Assembly (NCBI GenBank): GCA_002347965.1
Contig: DDYN01000033.1
Coordinates: 1,516-26,214 of the forward strand
DNA: 24,699 nucleotides
Source of the DNA: UBA2233 sp002347965 [NCBI: Nitrospirae bacterium UBA2233]
Lineage (GTDB): Bacteria > UBA2233
Direction: 5' to 3'
The translations under genes and the position numbers were made by a program. Below the pieces are notes generated by a model. The model ran no database searches. It was not told the origin of the DNA and saw only the letters and a list, made by a program, of their open reading frames with translations. Below, one piece after another: positions 7,428 through 15,441 of this stretch; position 1 is the stretch's first letter; each line of letters begins with the position of its first letter.

Positions 7428-9140
7428 ATGCCGACAAAGCTCGTCATCGTAGGGGGGGTTGCAGCAGGAGCCAGCGCTGCTACCAAGGCCAGGAGAGAAG
7501 ATGAATCGGCCGAGATCGTCCTTGTCGAAAAAGGGCCTTACGTCTCGTACGCCAACTGCGGCCTTCCTTACTACATCTCCGGCGAGATCGAGGACAGGGG
7601 CAAGCTGCTCGTCACGACGCCACAGGTGTTTGAAAAGCACTTCAACGTGAAGGTACTCCTAAGGCACGAGGCCTTGGGGGTCAACCTGCACCAGCGTACG
7701 CTTGAGGTACGAGACTTGGACAAGGGTCAGACTATCGAGCTTTCATACGATGCGCTCATCCTGGCTCCTGGAGCTGCTCCTATCGTACCGCCGTTTCCGG
7801 GGAAGGATGCTCCCAATTTTTTCCAGCTTCGCAGCGTGCCAGACGCGGATGCTCTCTACGAGTTCCTCTCCGTCCACAAGCCAAAGAAGGCGCTTGTCGT
7901 GGGCGGAGGTTTCATCGGACTTGAGTGTGCCGAAGCCTTCGCTCATCGCGGGCTCGAAGTAACGCTCGTCGAAAAGCTCGAGCATGTACTGCCAAACCTC
8001 GATGAAGATATGGTGGCATACGTAGAGGGGGCACTCGAAAAAATTGGAGTCCGGCTTGTCCTGGGCAGGGGCGTGCAGGCTTTCGAAAAAAACGATCAAG
8101 GCGTTATCGTCAAGGCGCTCCTAGAAGGCGGGGATGCGATCGAGTGCGACTTGGTGTTGCTTGCCATCGGCGTTCGGCCCGATACCAAGCTCGCCAAGGA
8201 GGCCGGGATCGCGGTCGGCGAAACCGGGGCCATTAAGGTGAACGACAGGATGGAAACGTCCGTTTCGGGCGTGTTTGCCGCGGGAGACGCGGTGGAGAGC
8301 TTAAACCTCGTTACGGGTAAGTCAGGCTGGTTTGCGCTGGCAGGTCCCGCAAACCAGCAGGGCAGGGTAGCAGGGGCAAACGCCGTCGGCAAGGATCTGC
8401 GCTTCAAGGGGACCCTAGGAACGTTCATCGTGAGGGCAGGCAAGGCTGTAGCCGCGAAAACAGGCCTTTCCGAGAAGGAGGCGCTCAAGGAGGGCTACGA
8501 GGTTTGCAAGGTGTTGATTCACCCGGAGCATCATGCGGGTTACTATCCGGGCGCCAAGTCCCTTCACATGAAAGTGCTGGCCGAGAAAGGGACGGCTAGG
8601 CTCTTGGGTGCACAAATCGTCGGCGAAGAGGGGGTAGACAAGAGAGTCGACGTCCTCTCTACGGCGCTTTTTTTAAGGGCCACCATCCAGGATCTTGGCG
8701 ATTTAAACCTTGCCTACGCCCCCCCGTTTGGGTCGGCGCGTGATCCTGTTAATCAGGCGGGGCTTGTCGGAAGCCACCTTGTAAGCGGGGAAATCGACTC
8801 TTACGACCCGGTCCGTGCAGCTAAAGGGGACAACGGCGACGATGATGGCGTTGTTTTTCTCGATGTGCGCGCGCCTAAAGAGTTTGAAGAAGAGCATATT
8901 CCCGGGGCCATCAACGTGCCGTTATCTGTCCTAAGACAAAGTATGGATAAGCTTAAAGAAGTGATTGGCGAAAAACAGGCCGTCTTGTATTGCGGTGTAG
9001 GGTACAGGAGCTACTTAGCCTACAGAGCGCTTAAACATAGGGGCATTCAAGGGCTCAAGGCTCTTTTGGGAGGGTTTGTATCGTTCAAGGCGCTTCAAGG
9101 AAAGGCGCAAATGGAGGCGAAAAGTGGGAATGAGTCTTGA
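7428..9140 (+). CDS. cdr: CoA-disulfide reductase / NADH-dependent persulfide reductase with rhodanese domain
   Basis: A 570-residue flavoprotein fused to a rhodanese domain. Residues about 1-310 form the FAD/NAD(P)H pyridine nucleotide-disulfide fold: N-terminal [14 protein letters not shown] for FAD, redox Cys44 in [10 protein letters not shown] (the single-Cys active site of CoA-disulfide reductases), a second dinucleotide motif [13 protein letters not shown] near 160, and VFAAGDAVE near 280. The dimerisation domain follows, then a rhodanese domain at about 460-560 with active-site Cys522 in CGVGYRS. Proteins of this architecture (CoADR-RHD, NPSR) reduce CoA disulfide, CoA-persulfide or polysulfide using NAD(P)H, linking thiol balance to sulfur use in the cytoplasm. 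Enolase begins inside its last codons, implying one transcript. Confidence 0.9.
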   Translation: MPTKLVIVGGVAAGASAATKARREDESAEIVLVEKGPYVSYANCGLPYYISGEIEDRGKLLVTTPQVFEKHFNVKVLLRHEALGVNLHQRTLEVRDLDKGQTIELSYDALILAPGAAPIVPPFPGKDAPNFFQLRSVPDADALYEFLSVHKPKKALVVGGGFIGLECAEAFAHRGLEVTLVEKLEHVLPNLDEDMVAYVEGALEKIGVRLVLGRGVQAFEKNDQGVIVKALLEGGDAIECDLVLLAIGVRPDTKLAKEAGIAVGETGAIKVNDRMETSVSGVFAAGDAVESLNLVTGKSGWFALAGPANQQGRVAGANAVGKDLRFKGTLGTFIVRAGKAVAAKTGLSEKEALKEGYEVCKVLIHPEHHAGYYPGAKSLHMKVLAEKGTARLLGAQIVGEEGVDKRVDVLSTALFLRATIQDLGDLNLAYAPPFGSARDPVNQAGLVGSHLVSGEIDSYDPVRAAKGDNGDDDGVVFLDVRAPKEFEEEHIPGAINVPLSVLRQSMDKLKEVIGEKQAVLYCGVGYRSYLAYRALKHRGIQGLKALLGGFVSFKALQGKAQMEAKSGNES

Positions 9141-10416
9141 AATCGTAAAGGTCGAAGGGCGTGAAATTCTGGATTCAAGGGGAAACCCTACCCTAGAGGT
9201 TTGCGTTTTGCTGGCGTGCGGAGCCTTCGGTGTTGCCGGGGTTCCATCCGGGGCATCCAAGGGGGTGCACGAGGCCCACGAGCTGCGGGACAATCAAGCC
9301 TCGCGGTACGGCGGCAAGGGGGTTCAAAAGGCACTTGCCAACTTGGAGGGGCCGATTCAGAAAACGCTCGTCGGGATGAACGCGCTTGAGCAGGAACGGG
9401 TCGATAAAGCGCTCATTGAGCTCGACGGGACCGAGCAAAAATCCAATCTGGGCGCCAACGCCATTTTGGGGGCGAGCCTGGCGGCGGCCAAGGCGGCCGC
9501 CTCCGCGCTCGGGATCCCGCTGTACAGGTATCTTGGGGGGGCTTGCACTAGCCTGTTGCCTGTCCCAATGATGAACATCTTGAACGGCGGTGAGCATGCG
9601 AACTGGGAAGGGGCGGATATCCAGGAGTTTATGATTCTGCCCCACTCCGCTCCAAACTTCTCCGAAGCACTAAGGTGGGGAGCCGAGGTGTTCCATGCGC
9701 TCAAGGCAACGCTCAAGGAAAAAGGGCTTTCCACGCAAGTGGGCGACGAAGGGGGGTTTGCCCCCAGGTTATCCTCGAACAACGAAGCGATCGAGCTAAT
9801 CCTCGAGGCCGTCGCAAAGGCGGGGCTTTCTGCGGGAAAAGACGTTACGATCGGCTTGGACGTTGCCGCCAGCGGGCTTTTTAAGGACGGGACCTACCAT
9901 CTCCGCCTCGAAAAGAGGGAATTTCAGGCATCCGAGCTGGTAGAGCTGTACGAAGGGTGGATAGATGCCTACCCGGTCATATCTATCGAGGATGGGCTTG
10001 CGGAAGACGACTGGGAGGGCTGGCAGGCATTGACCAAAGCCCTAGGGGAGCAAGTGATGCTCGTCGGGGACGACCTGTTCGTGACGAATCTAAACAGGAT
10101 CATTAAAGGTATCGAGTTAGATGCCGCCAATTCCGTCTTAATCAAGCCGAACCAGGTAGGAACGCTCACGGAGACGATAGCCGCGATCCGTCTCGCCAGG
10201 GATACCGGGATGGTAACGGTCATTTCGCACAGGAGTGGCGAAACTCAGGATTCTTTCATCGCGGACTTGGCCGTTGGCTTGGAGACCGGGTTTATCAAGA
10301 CCGGAGCGCCAAGCAGGGGAGAGAGGGTGGCCAAATACAACAGGCTCCTTGCGATAGAAAAAGAGCTGGGCCCCTCGGCGCAGTTTAAATGCCCCTTTCA
10401 TGCGACCTCGACTTAA
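9130..10416 (+). CDS. eno: Enolase
   Basis: A 428-residue phosphopyruvate hydratase, converting 2-phosphoglycerate to phosphoenolpyruvate in glycolysis and gluconeogenesis. Motifs in order are [56 protein letters not shown] with catalytic Lys339, and the substrate motif [18 protein letters not shown]. The usual catalytic residues are therefore present. One oddity is the mobile metal loop, which reads PSGASKG (Lys44) where PSGASTG is typical. ATG 9130 overlaps the reductase stop by 11 bases and follows GGAGGCG; the frame upstream of it is a shadow. queF starts three bases after the stop. Confidence 0.96.
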   Translation: MSLEIVKVEGREILDSRGNPTLEVCVLLACGAFGVAGVPSGASKGVHEAHELRDNQASRYGGKGVQKALANLEGPIQKTLVGMNALEQERVDKALIELDGTEQKSNLGANAILGASLAAAKAAASALGIPLYRYLGGACTSLLPVPMMNILNGGEHANWEGADIQEFMILPHSAPNFSEALRWGAEVFHALKATLKEKGLSTQVGDEGGFAPRLSSNNEAIELILEAVAKAGLSAGKDVTIGLDVAASGLFKDGTYHLRLEKREFQASELVELYEGWIDAYPVISIEDGLAEDDWEGWQALTKALGEQVMLVGDDLFVTNLNRIIKGIELDAANSVLIKPNQVGTLTETIAAIRLARDTGMVTVISHRSGETQDSFIADLAVGLETGFIKTGAPSRGERVAKYNRLLAIEKELGPSAQFKCPFHATST

Positions 10417-10419
10417 GGG

Positions 10420-10794
10420 ATGGGATCCGCCCCTTCCAGGACGCTTAAGGCCGTCCCAAACCCGGCACCTCACAGGGATTACGAGGTGCGAGTCGAGACC
10501 GAGGAGTTTACCTGCGTTTGCCCGATGACAGGCCAGCCCGATTTTGCCACGATCGTGATCGTCTACGTGCCGGACGCATGGATTGTCGAGCTCAAATCGC
10601 TCAAGCTCTACCTCTGGTCGTACAGGCAGGAGGGAATTTTCCACGAGGCGGTGGCGAACAAGATTCTCGACGACCTCGTAGGAACGATTCAGCCAAAAAA
10701 AATCGAGGTCGCCGCGGACTTCTTCGTTCGCGGCGGGCTTCATACGACCATTCGGGCGGCTTACAAAAAAGAGGAAGAGGTCAGCTCTTCTTGA
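10420..10794 (+). CDS. queF: NADPH-dependent 7-cyano-7-deazaguanine (preQ0) reductase, short type
   Basis: A 124-residue unimodular QueF (YkvM type), which reduces the nitrile of preQ0 to preQ1 in queuosine biosynthesis. The active-site stretch FTCVCPMTGQPDFATI holds the nucleophile Cys34 and the proton-donor Asp41. It is followed by the family motif ELKSLKLYLWSYR and then GIFHEAVANKILDDL with the conserved His and Glu. The gene begins three bases after eno and is probably translated by coupling. Its last 14 bases overlap the 3' end of minE on the other strand. No other queuosine gene is nearby. Confidence 0.95.
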   Translation: MGSAPSRTLKAVPNPAPHRDYEVRVETEEFTCVCPMTGQPDFATIVIVYVPDAWIVELKSLKLYLWSYRQEGIFHEAVANKILDDLVGTIQPKKIEVAADFFVRGGLHTTIRAAYKKEEEVSSS

Positions 10795-10999
10795 ACAACG
10801 GTGCTTGGATCACTAGCTGTGGGTCGTTTAGGCGATCTTCAAGAAGGACTTCGATCGTTTGCATGTCCACGGGGAGGTACTTGGCCAGAACCTGCCTTAG
10901 CTCAAGCTTGATCGTTTCGAGCTGGGTCGGGGAGAGCTTGAGGCGGTCGGTGAGGAGAATTAGCTTTAGGCGATTTTTTGCGCGGTCCTTGCTTTTCAC
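10781..10999 (-). CDS. minE: Cell division topological specificity factor MinE
   Basis: A 72-residue protein. MinE stimulates the MinD ATPase and drives pole-to-pole oscillation. The N-terminal SKDRAKNRLKLILLTDR stretch matches the MinD-interacting region, and KLSPTQLETIKLELRQVLAKYLPVD matches the dimerisation domain. Start choice: GTG 10999 overlaps the minD stop as GTGA and has AAGGAG exactly eight bases upstream. ATG 11026 in the same frame would add nine residues deep inside minD. Last gene of minC-minD-minE, ending convergently inside queF. Confidence 0.9.
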   Translation of the reverse strand: MKSKDRAKNRLKLILLTDRLKLSPTQLETIKLELRQVLAKYLPVDMQTIEVLLEDRLNDPQLVIQAPLFKKS

Positions 11000-11778
11000 G
11001 ATAGAAGCTCCTTGATCCGGTTCCATATTCCCTTGCCTTCCGTGGTATCTTCCGCCTGCTCCCCTTCAATGCGGCCTGCGATAAGCGTAAATGCTTTTTT
11101 TGCCCCTCCTTTGCCGTCTATGGCGACTGGGACGCCTATGTTGGAGGCGCCGAGCACGTCTCGATCTTCCGGGACGACCCCCAAGAGCTCAACGCCCAAA
11201 ATTTCTTTGACGTCCTCGCTTTCTAGCATGCGGCCCGTCCTGGCCCGAGACCTGTCGTAACGGTTCAGTACGAGCTTGCACGGGACACTCATCGAGCTAA
11301 GCAGTCCTATGACCCTGTCGGCATCGCGAATGGCGCTCACTTCGGGGTTGGTCACGACGATCGCTTCGCTGGCGGCGGAAGCCGCGTTTCGGAAGCCCGT
11401 TTCGATTCCCGCCGGGCTGTCTAGCAGGACATAGTCGAACCCGTCTTCGGCCAGCTTTTGAACGACCTCCTTAATATCTTCCTGCCTTAAATCCTCTTTG
11501 AGATGGTGCTGCGAGGCAGCCAGCATGTAGAGCTTCTGGAGCCGCTTGTCTCTGACGAGCGCTTGATCGAGATGGCAGGTGCCCTTCACCACGTCCAAAA
11601 GGTGGTAGACGACCCGATTTTCCAGCCCCATCACAACATCAAGGTTCCGTAGGCCGATATCCGTGTCGATGAGCGCCACCTTTCTCTCCCTTAAGGCGAG
11701 CGCTGCCCCGATGTTGGCCGTTACGGTAGTCTTGCCTACCCCACCTTTTCCCGAAGTAATTACGATCGCTCTAACCAT
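10996..11778 (-). CDS. minD: Septum site-determining ATPase MinD
   Basis: A 260-residue ParA/MinD ATPase that dimerises on the membrane with ATP and carries MinC. The deviant Walker A GKGGVGKT (residues 10-17, signature Lys11 and Lys16) is at the N-terminus, followed by DTDIGLRNLDVVMGLENR and the Walker B-like LLDSPAGIE. The C-terminus KGIWNRIKELLS is a good amphipathic membrane-targeting helix. ATG 11778 is preferred over the longer open frame because the protein then starts directly with the P-loop strand; a GGGAG lies about ten bases upstream inside minC. It overlaps minC by 19 bases and minE by 4. Confidence 0.95.
   Translation of the reverse strand: MVRAIVITSGKGGVGKTTVTANIGAALALRERKVALIDTDIGLRNLDVVMGLENRVVYHLLDVVKGTCHLDQALVRDKRLQKLYMLAASQHHLKEDLRQEDIKEVVQKLAEDGFDYVLLDSPAGIETGFRNAASAASEAIVVTNPEVSAIRDADRVIGLLSSMSVPCKLVLNRYDRSRARTGRMLESEDVKEILGVELLGVVPEDRDVLGASNIGVPVAIDGKGGAKKAFTLIAGRIEGEQAEDTTEGKGIWNRIKELLS
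11008..11013 (-). promoter_or_regulatory. Ribosome binding site deciding the minE start
   Basis: On the minus strand AAGGAG lies eight bases before GTG 10999, inside the end of minD. It supports the short minE start and coupled translation with minD. Confidence 0.65.
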
Positions 11779-12428
11779 GCTGCCAAATCTCCCGAATGTT
11801 CGACGACCTCGATGCGTCCATCTCGAATGAGCGCAATTTCTGGACTTTTTGTTTTTCTGGGTTTCGATGAAGGGGGTCCATCCTCGGACCTGGCTAGCAG
11901 TGGGCCGACCCGTACCAGCATGGGGGAGAACGCAAGGGCGTATACCAGCGCCTTGGAATCGTTCCCTTGGCCCTTTCCCGCCCAAACGCTCCCTCTTAGG
12001 CTTCCCAAAACGAAAACGTCTTGGGCCGAAATGATCTCGCCGCCCGGGTTGACGTCGCCCAAAAAAACGATAGACCTCTCTTCTTCGAGGACGTCGCCAG
12101 AACGCAACAGGCCGTGGACGACCTTAGCCGGGTTATCCCGTTCTGCACGCTCGTAGAAACCGAGCCTTTTAGCGGCTTCGAGCGTAAGCGTGGATGTCGA
12201 ACGGATGGCCTTCGGGTAGAGACGTCTGGCAGCGAGCAGACCAATCAACCTTTCGAGCTCGCTTGCGGCCAAAGGCCGCGCGCCAGCATCCAGGATTACC
12301 GCGCAACCCGCCGGGAGGGACAACCCCTTGTCGGAAAATTGTGCAAACAGCTCGTCCAAAGGTTCTGTATCGCCCAACTCAAGCGTGACCGACCCTTTCT
12401 TCGAGGTTACGCGTAGACCTGTCAGCAT
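11760..12428 (-). CDS. minC: Septum site-determining protein MinC
   Basis: A 222-residue FtsZ assembly inhibitor. The N-terminal half (about 1-100) is the variable FtsZ-contacting domain. The C-terminal beta-helix (about 105-200) is recognised from HGLLRSGDVLEEERSIVFLG, then DVNPGGEIISAQDVFVLGSL and RGSVWAGKGQ, the typical MinC pattern. A short tail follows the beta-helix (SSKPRKTKSPEI onward). ATG 12428 is chosen; an in-frame TTG at 12437 has no upstream site, although the GGAG before 12428 is unusually close (three bases). First gene of minCDE, transcribed away from uppP. Confidence 0.9.
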   Translation of the reverse strand: MLTGLRVTSKKGSVTLELGDTEPLDELFAQFSDKGLSLPAGCAVILDAGARPLAASELERLIGLLAARRLYPKAIRSTSTLTLEAAKRLGFYERAERDNPAKVVHGLLRSGDVLEEERSIVFLGDVNPGGEIISAQDVFVLGSLRGSVWAGKGQGNDSKALVYALAFSPMLVRVGPLLARSEDGPPSSKPRKTKSPEIALIRDGRIEVVEHSGDLAAWLERS

Positions 12429-12542
12429 ACTCTCCAAGGGCTATTCAAGCGTGCTTCATAGGGGTATATTAATCTAGCCCAACGGTAGTTTATAGCAAAT
12501 AAGGGGCTTGATCAAGAAATAGCAAGCGGGGGTGCTTAGGGG
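12429..12542. promoter_or_regulatory. Divergent promoter region of minCDE and uppP
   Basis: A 114-base AT-richer spacer between two divergent genes, so it should hold both promoters. A TATATT box lies in the plus sense near 12463. On the minus strand a TTGATC and a TATAAA are 15 bases apart, shorter than ideal. CTTGATCAAG (12507-12516) is a perfect 10-bp palindrome that could be an operator. No clean consensus pair is visible. Confidence 0.4.
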
Positions 12543-13340
12543 GTGTTCAAGGATGCGCTGATTTTAGGCGTCCTCGAGGGGCTTACAGAATTCCTGCCCA
12601 TCTCTTCGACCGCGCACTTGATCCTTGCCGGAGAATGGCTGGGGTTTCGTGGAAGCTTTGCAAAGCTCTTTGAAGTGTTCATCCAGCTTGGAGCGATTCT
12701 CTCGGTAGTTTGGCTGTTTCGTGGCCGTATCCTCAGGGCGACTGGCTCGATCCGAAAGGACCCAAAAAGCCAACTCCTGGCCGTGAACCTCTTGCTAGGG
12801 TTTGCACCTAGCGGCGTAGTGGGTCTCGTAGCCCACCGCTGGATCAAGGCGTACCTGTTTTCCCCTGTATGGGTTTGCTCGGCGCTCGTCTTGGGCGGCG
12901 TGGCCATTTTGGCGTTCGAGGCAAGCCCTCTTGCAAGAAGGGGGGTTATTTCGGACCTTGAGGCCCTTAAGCCATCTCAAGCGTTGGGCATCGGGTTTTG
13001 TCAGACGCTTGCGTTGATCCCCGGCGTGTCCCGAGCGGCGGCGACTATTCTCGGCGGAATGGCCGTTGGGTTATCGAGAAGCGCGGCGCTAGAGTTTTCG
13101 TTCCTTTTGGCTATCCCTACGATGACGGCCGCCTGCTTGTTCGACCTCCTCATGAACGCTTCGGTGGTTGGCGTGAAGGAAGCTGCAACCCTAGGTTTAG
13201 GGTTTCTGGCGGCGTTCGCCTCGGCGCTCGTTGCCGTAGGCGCGCTGGTAAGCTACGTCAAGAGCAGCTCTTTCCGCCCGTTCGGCTACTACAGAATTCT
13301 CCTGGGTGGAGCAATTCTCTTGATGGGCTTGCGGGGCTAA
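12543..13340 (+). CDS. uppP: Undecaprenyl-diphosphatase UppP (BacA type)
   Basis: A 265-residue polytopic membrane phosphatase that recycles undecaprenyl pyrophosphate, the lipid carrier of peptidoglycan synthesis, and can give bacitracin tolerance. The ExxxE motif lies in LEGLTEFLPISSTAHL near the N-terminus. The second signature, normally PGxSRSxxT, reads PGVSRAAATI: the catalytic-type Ser and Arg are kept and the following Ser is Ala. The start is GTG 12543 after a G-rich stretch; the site is not strong. A hairpin follows the stop at once. It stands alone, divergent from minC and convergent with the M23 peptidase. Confidence 0.93.
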   Translation: MFKDALILGVLEGLTEFLPISSTAHLILAGEWLGFRGSFAKLFEVFIQLGAILSVVWLFRGRILRATGSIRKDPKSQLLAVNLLLGFAPSGVVGLVAHRWIKAYLFSPVWVCSALVLGGVAILAFEASPLARRGVISDLEALKPSQALGIGFCQTLALIPGVSRAAATILGGMAVGLSRSAALEFSFLLAIPTMTAACLFDLLMNASVVGVKEAATLGLGFLAAFASALVAVGALVSYVKSSSFRPFGYYRILLGGAILLMGLRG

Positions 13341-13370
13341 CTGGCTAGCGAGAAGCCGGTAGCTAGCCAG
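13341..13370. terminator. Hairpin between convergent uppP and M23 peptidase genes
   Basis: CTGGCTAGC (13341-13349) and GCTAGCCAG (13362-13370) form a perfect 9-bp stem with a 12-base loop. It starts directly after the uppP stop and contains the stop codon of the convergent M23 gene. There is no T-run on either side, so it is terminator-like by position and stem but not a classical intrinsic terminator. Confidence 0.5.
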
Positions 13371-14667
13371 CGACCTCTGGCAGCGAAACCATGACAACGC
13401 CCATCTCTTGTTCTTCGAACAACGGACGGAGCTTAGAAACGTACCTCTTGAACCTAGCCCTATCGGTCGTGTTCAATGTGGCAAACCTAGGAAAGCTGAT
13501 GCGTTCCGGGTTTAGGTAACTGCCGTTCTTCTTGATGCCAAAATGGACGTGCGGGCCCGTCGTAATCCCGGATGTGCCCACATAGCCTATCGTCTCGCCG
13601 GCCGAGACGCGGGCTCCCACCTTGGCGCTTGCGGCATACCTGCTCAGATGGCCATACTGGGATGTAAACCCGAACTCGGGGTGGTAGATTTCGACAAGCC
13701 TCCCGAATCCTCCTTTGTAGCCTACATAGGCAACCCGCCCGGGTCCGATGGCCACAACCTTCGTCCCGTAAGGGGCGGCGTAATCCACGCCGTAGTGAGG
13801 CCGAACGTAGCCGAGTACGGGATGGAGTCTTCGCATTGAAAAACGCGATGTGATACGGCTGCTAAAAACGGGCCGCGCGAGAAACCCCGTAGTAAACGAC
13901 TTGCCGTCTTTCGTAAAATAAGCCCCTTCCCCATCTTGGGGAACGAATGCGTATATTTCAATGGTTTTTGTGCTCAGGCGCAACCTGGCTCCTAACAGTC
14001 GCTCGTTATCGATGCCGGAGCGTTCGATTAGTAGGCTGAAGCTGTCACCGGTACGGATGTCCTTGCGAAAGTCAACCATGTCCTGGAGGACGTGCGTGAC
14101 CTCGAACACGACTTCCGGGCTTACGCCTAACGCGAGCGCGGAATCGTAGAAGCTCGATTGGAGCGTGCCGGAAATCGTCTGGATGAACGTGTAGTGCTTA
14201 CTGGGCTCGTGGTATAGCTGGTAGGATTTTCCGCTTTTGAAGATTATCAGCCTCGAGCGGTCTTTTAGTTGGCATTCAAGCCGCTTGAGTTCTCCTGCCA
14301 TAGAAGCGTAGATCGTGGTGGACTTGTTCCGAGCACCCCGTTGGTTGAGAACTTCTATGGCCTTGTTTGCCAATGAAGGAGGAACCTTGTAGGTCTTTAG
14401 CGCAACGGTAAGCGTCTCCGATTTAAACTGCTGTTGTTTGGGTTTGTCCGAAAACGCCGTAAGCCGGGCGACTTCCTCGAAGGATTTTTGCGATAACATC
14501 GGGGATTTTTCTTTCTTTTGTACGCCTTTAAATCCCTCGATTGAGGATGCGGGCTTGAACGCCGGAAGGGTGACTTGCAAGAGGCTAAAGCCAAGTGCCA
14601 CCATGATAGGAAGAGACACCTTGGCGGGCAGCTTGCGTAACCTTGAAAAAGTAGCGGGCTTTGGCAT
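13363..14667 (-). CDS. M23 family metallopeptidase, membrane-anchored
   Basis: A 434-residue cell-wall endopeptidase of the MepM/Csd3 type, which cleaves peptidoglycan cross-links in the periplasm. One N-terminal transmembrane helix (about residues 18-38) serves as anchor or uncleaved signal. The middle part includes a segment with GDSFSLLIER like the domain preceding M23 in Csd3-type proteins. The catalytic LytM domain has the zinc motifs RPHYGVDYAAPYGT (HxxxD) and GPHVHFGI (HxH), plus GFTSQYGHLSRYA. ATG 14667 has GGAGGAAG four bases upstream. The zinc ligands are intact, so an active enzyme is likely. Its stop lies within the hairpin shared with uppP. Confidence 0.92.
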   Translation of the reverse strand: MPKPATFSRLRKLPAKVSLPIMVALGFSLLQVTLPAFKPASSIEGFKGVQKKEKSPMLSQKSFEEVARLTAFSDKPKQQQFKSETLTVALKTYKVPPSLANKAIEVLNQRGARNKSTTIYASMAGELKRLECQLKDRSRLIIFKSGKSYQLYHEPSKHYTFIQTISGTLQSSFYDSALALGVSPEVVFEVTHVLQDMVDFRKDIRTGDSFSLLIERSGIDNERLLGARLRLSTKTIEIYAFVPQDGEGAYFTKDGKSFTTGFLARPVFSSRITSRFSMRRLHPVLGYVRPHYGVDYAAPYGTKVVAIGPGRVAYVGYKGGFGRLVEIYHPEFGFTSQYGHLSRYAASAKVGARVSAGETIGYVGTSGITTGPHVHFGIKKNGSYLNPERISFPRFATLNTTDRARFKRYVSKLRPLFEEQEMGVVMVSLPEVAG

Positions 14668-14850
14668 AAAACTTCCTCCAAGGGGCGCTGGTGGATGAGA
14701 ACCTTGCGTTCCTTCGGTTTTCTCTTCATCATCTTTAAGAGCGAAAACAGGAAAGGTAACTTTATCCCATTCCCGATGCCAAAAAACCTTTCAATAAAAT
14801 CATACTTTCCATCGCTTTGGCAACCCCCTCATGGCGTGAATAGGGATTAG

Positions 14851-14938
14851 CGAAAAAAAAGAGGCTCTTTTTTACCGATCGAAGTTCAGCACGCAAAGCG
14901 CTACATGGCGCATCTTACAGAATGTTTCGATCGGTAAA
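14851..14938. repeat. Long inverted repeat with adjacent A/T hairpin, divergent spacer
   Basis: TTTACCGATCGAA (14871-14883) and TTCGATCGGTAAA (14926-14938) are perfect 13-base inverted repeats around a 42-base interior, extendable by G-U pairs. Next to the left arm, eight A, then GAGGCTC, then six T (14853-14873) form a second short hairpin. Read on the minus strand this second hairpin ends in eight T, resembling an intrinsic terminator. The element lies about 200 bases upstream of the M23 start and just before ruvX. The rest of the 294-base spacer holds the M23 ribosome site and nothing else recognised. Confidence 0.6.
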
Positions 14939-14961
14939 GGCGGTATGACAGAGATTAAGAA

Positions 14962-15441
14962 ATGGTTATCGCAAAGAACGTTACTATGAATAGTCCATCC
15001 AATCTTACCCTTGGAGTCGATTTTGGCCTACGGTACCTAGGGTTTGCGCTTGCCTACTCGGCCGACCTTATCGTTCCAATAAAAGGGGCGGATACAAAAA
15101 GGGAGGGGAACCCTGTCCTCGTGACGCTCAACGTCCTGAAGGATTACCCCATCTCGCGTGTCGTGGTAGGATGCCCGGGCATGGCGGCCAACGTGGAGCA
15201 CGAACTTAAGCCTTTTGTTGAGGCCTTTGCCGAGCTTCTTGCTAAAGAATGCGGGCTGAGGGTATGCCTCTGGGACGAGTCGCTCACGAGTTTTGAGGCC
15301 TCATCTATACTTAAGAACCTTAAAAAGGATTGTTCGAGGGGCCGTTCGGCTAAAAAAAGGGAAACCGACAAAACCAAGGAACACGCCCTTGCCGCCGCGT
15401 CGATTCTTAAGGCCTACTTCGCTTCTTCAGGGCCGGCTTAG
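14962..15441 (+). CDS. ruvX: Putative pre-16S rRNA nuclease / Holliday junction resolvase-like RuvX (YqgF)
   Basis: A 159-residue RNase H-fold protein of the YqgF/RuvX family, implicated in 16S rRNA 5'-end maturation. The first acidic site is in LGVDFGLRYLGFAL (Asp20). The VVVGCPGMAAN strand follows, then WDESLTSFEA with Asp105-Glu106, where DERLT is usual. At the third acidic position, normally in a DxxAA helix, this protein has EHALAAASIL with Glu140-His141. Start uncertain: ATG 14962 has a weak AGAG upstream, and ATG 14986 would remove eight residues. The last 15 bases overlap the convergent ABC ATPase gene. Confidence 0.85.
   Translation: MVIAKNVTMNSPSNLTLGVDFGLRYLGFALAYSADLIVPIKGADTKREGNPVLVTLNVLKDYPISRVVVGCPGMAANVEHELKPFVEAFAELLAKECGLRVCLWDESLTSFEASSILKNLKKDCSRGRSAKKRETDKTKEHALAAASILKAYFASSGPA

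Noticed and set aside
10138-10743. 201-codon frame antisense to eno and queF
   Set aside because: The plus strand encodes two unmistakable enzymes here; the antisense product has low-complexity charged sequence and no family resemblance.
6765-12470. GGGTATAT recurring in three spacers (about 6770, 7070, 12460) as a shared promoter or operator
   Set aside because: The 8-mer also occurs inside nuoL (about 488 and 749), so the recurrence is not clearly above chance without a genome-wide count.
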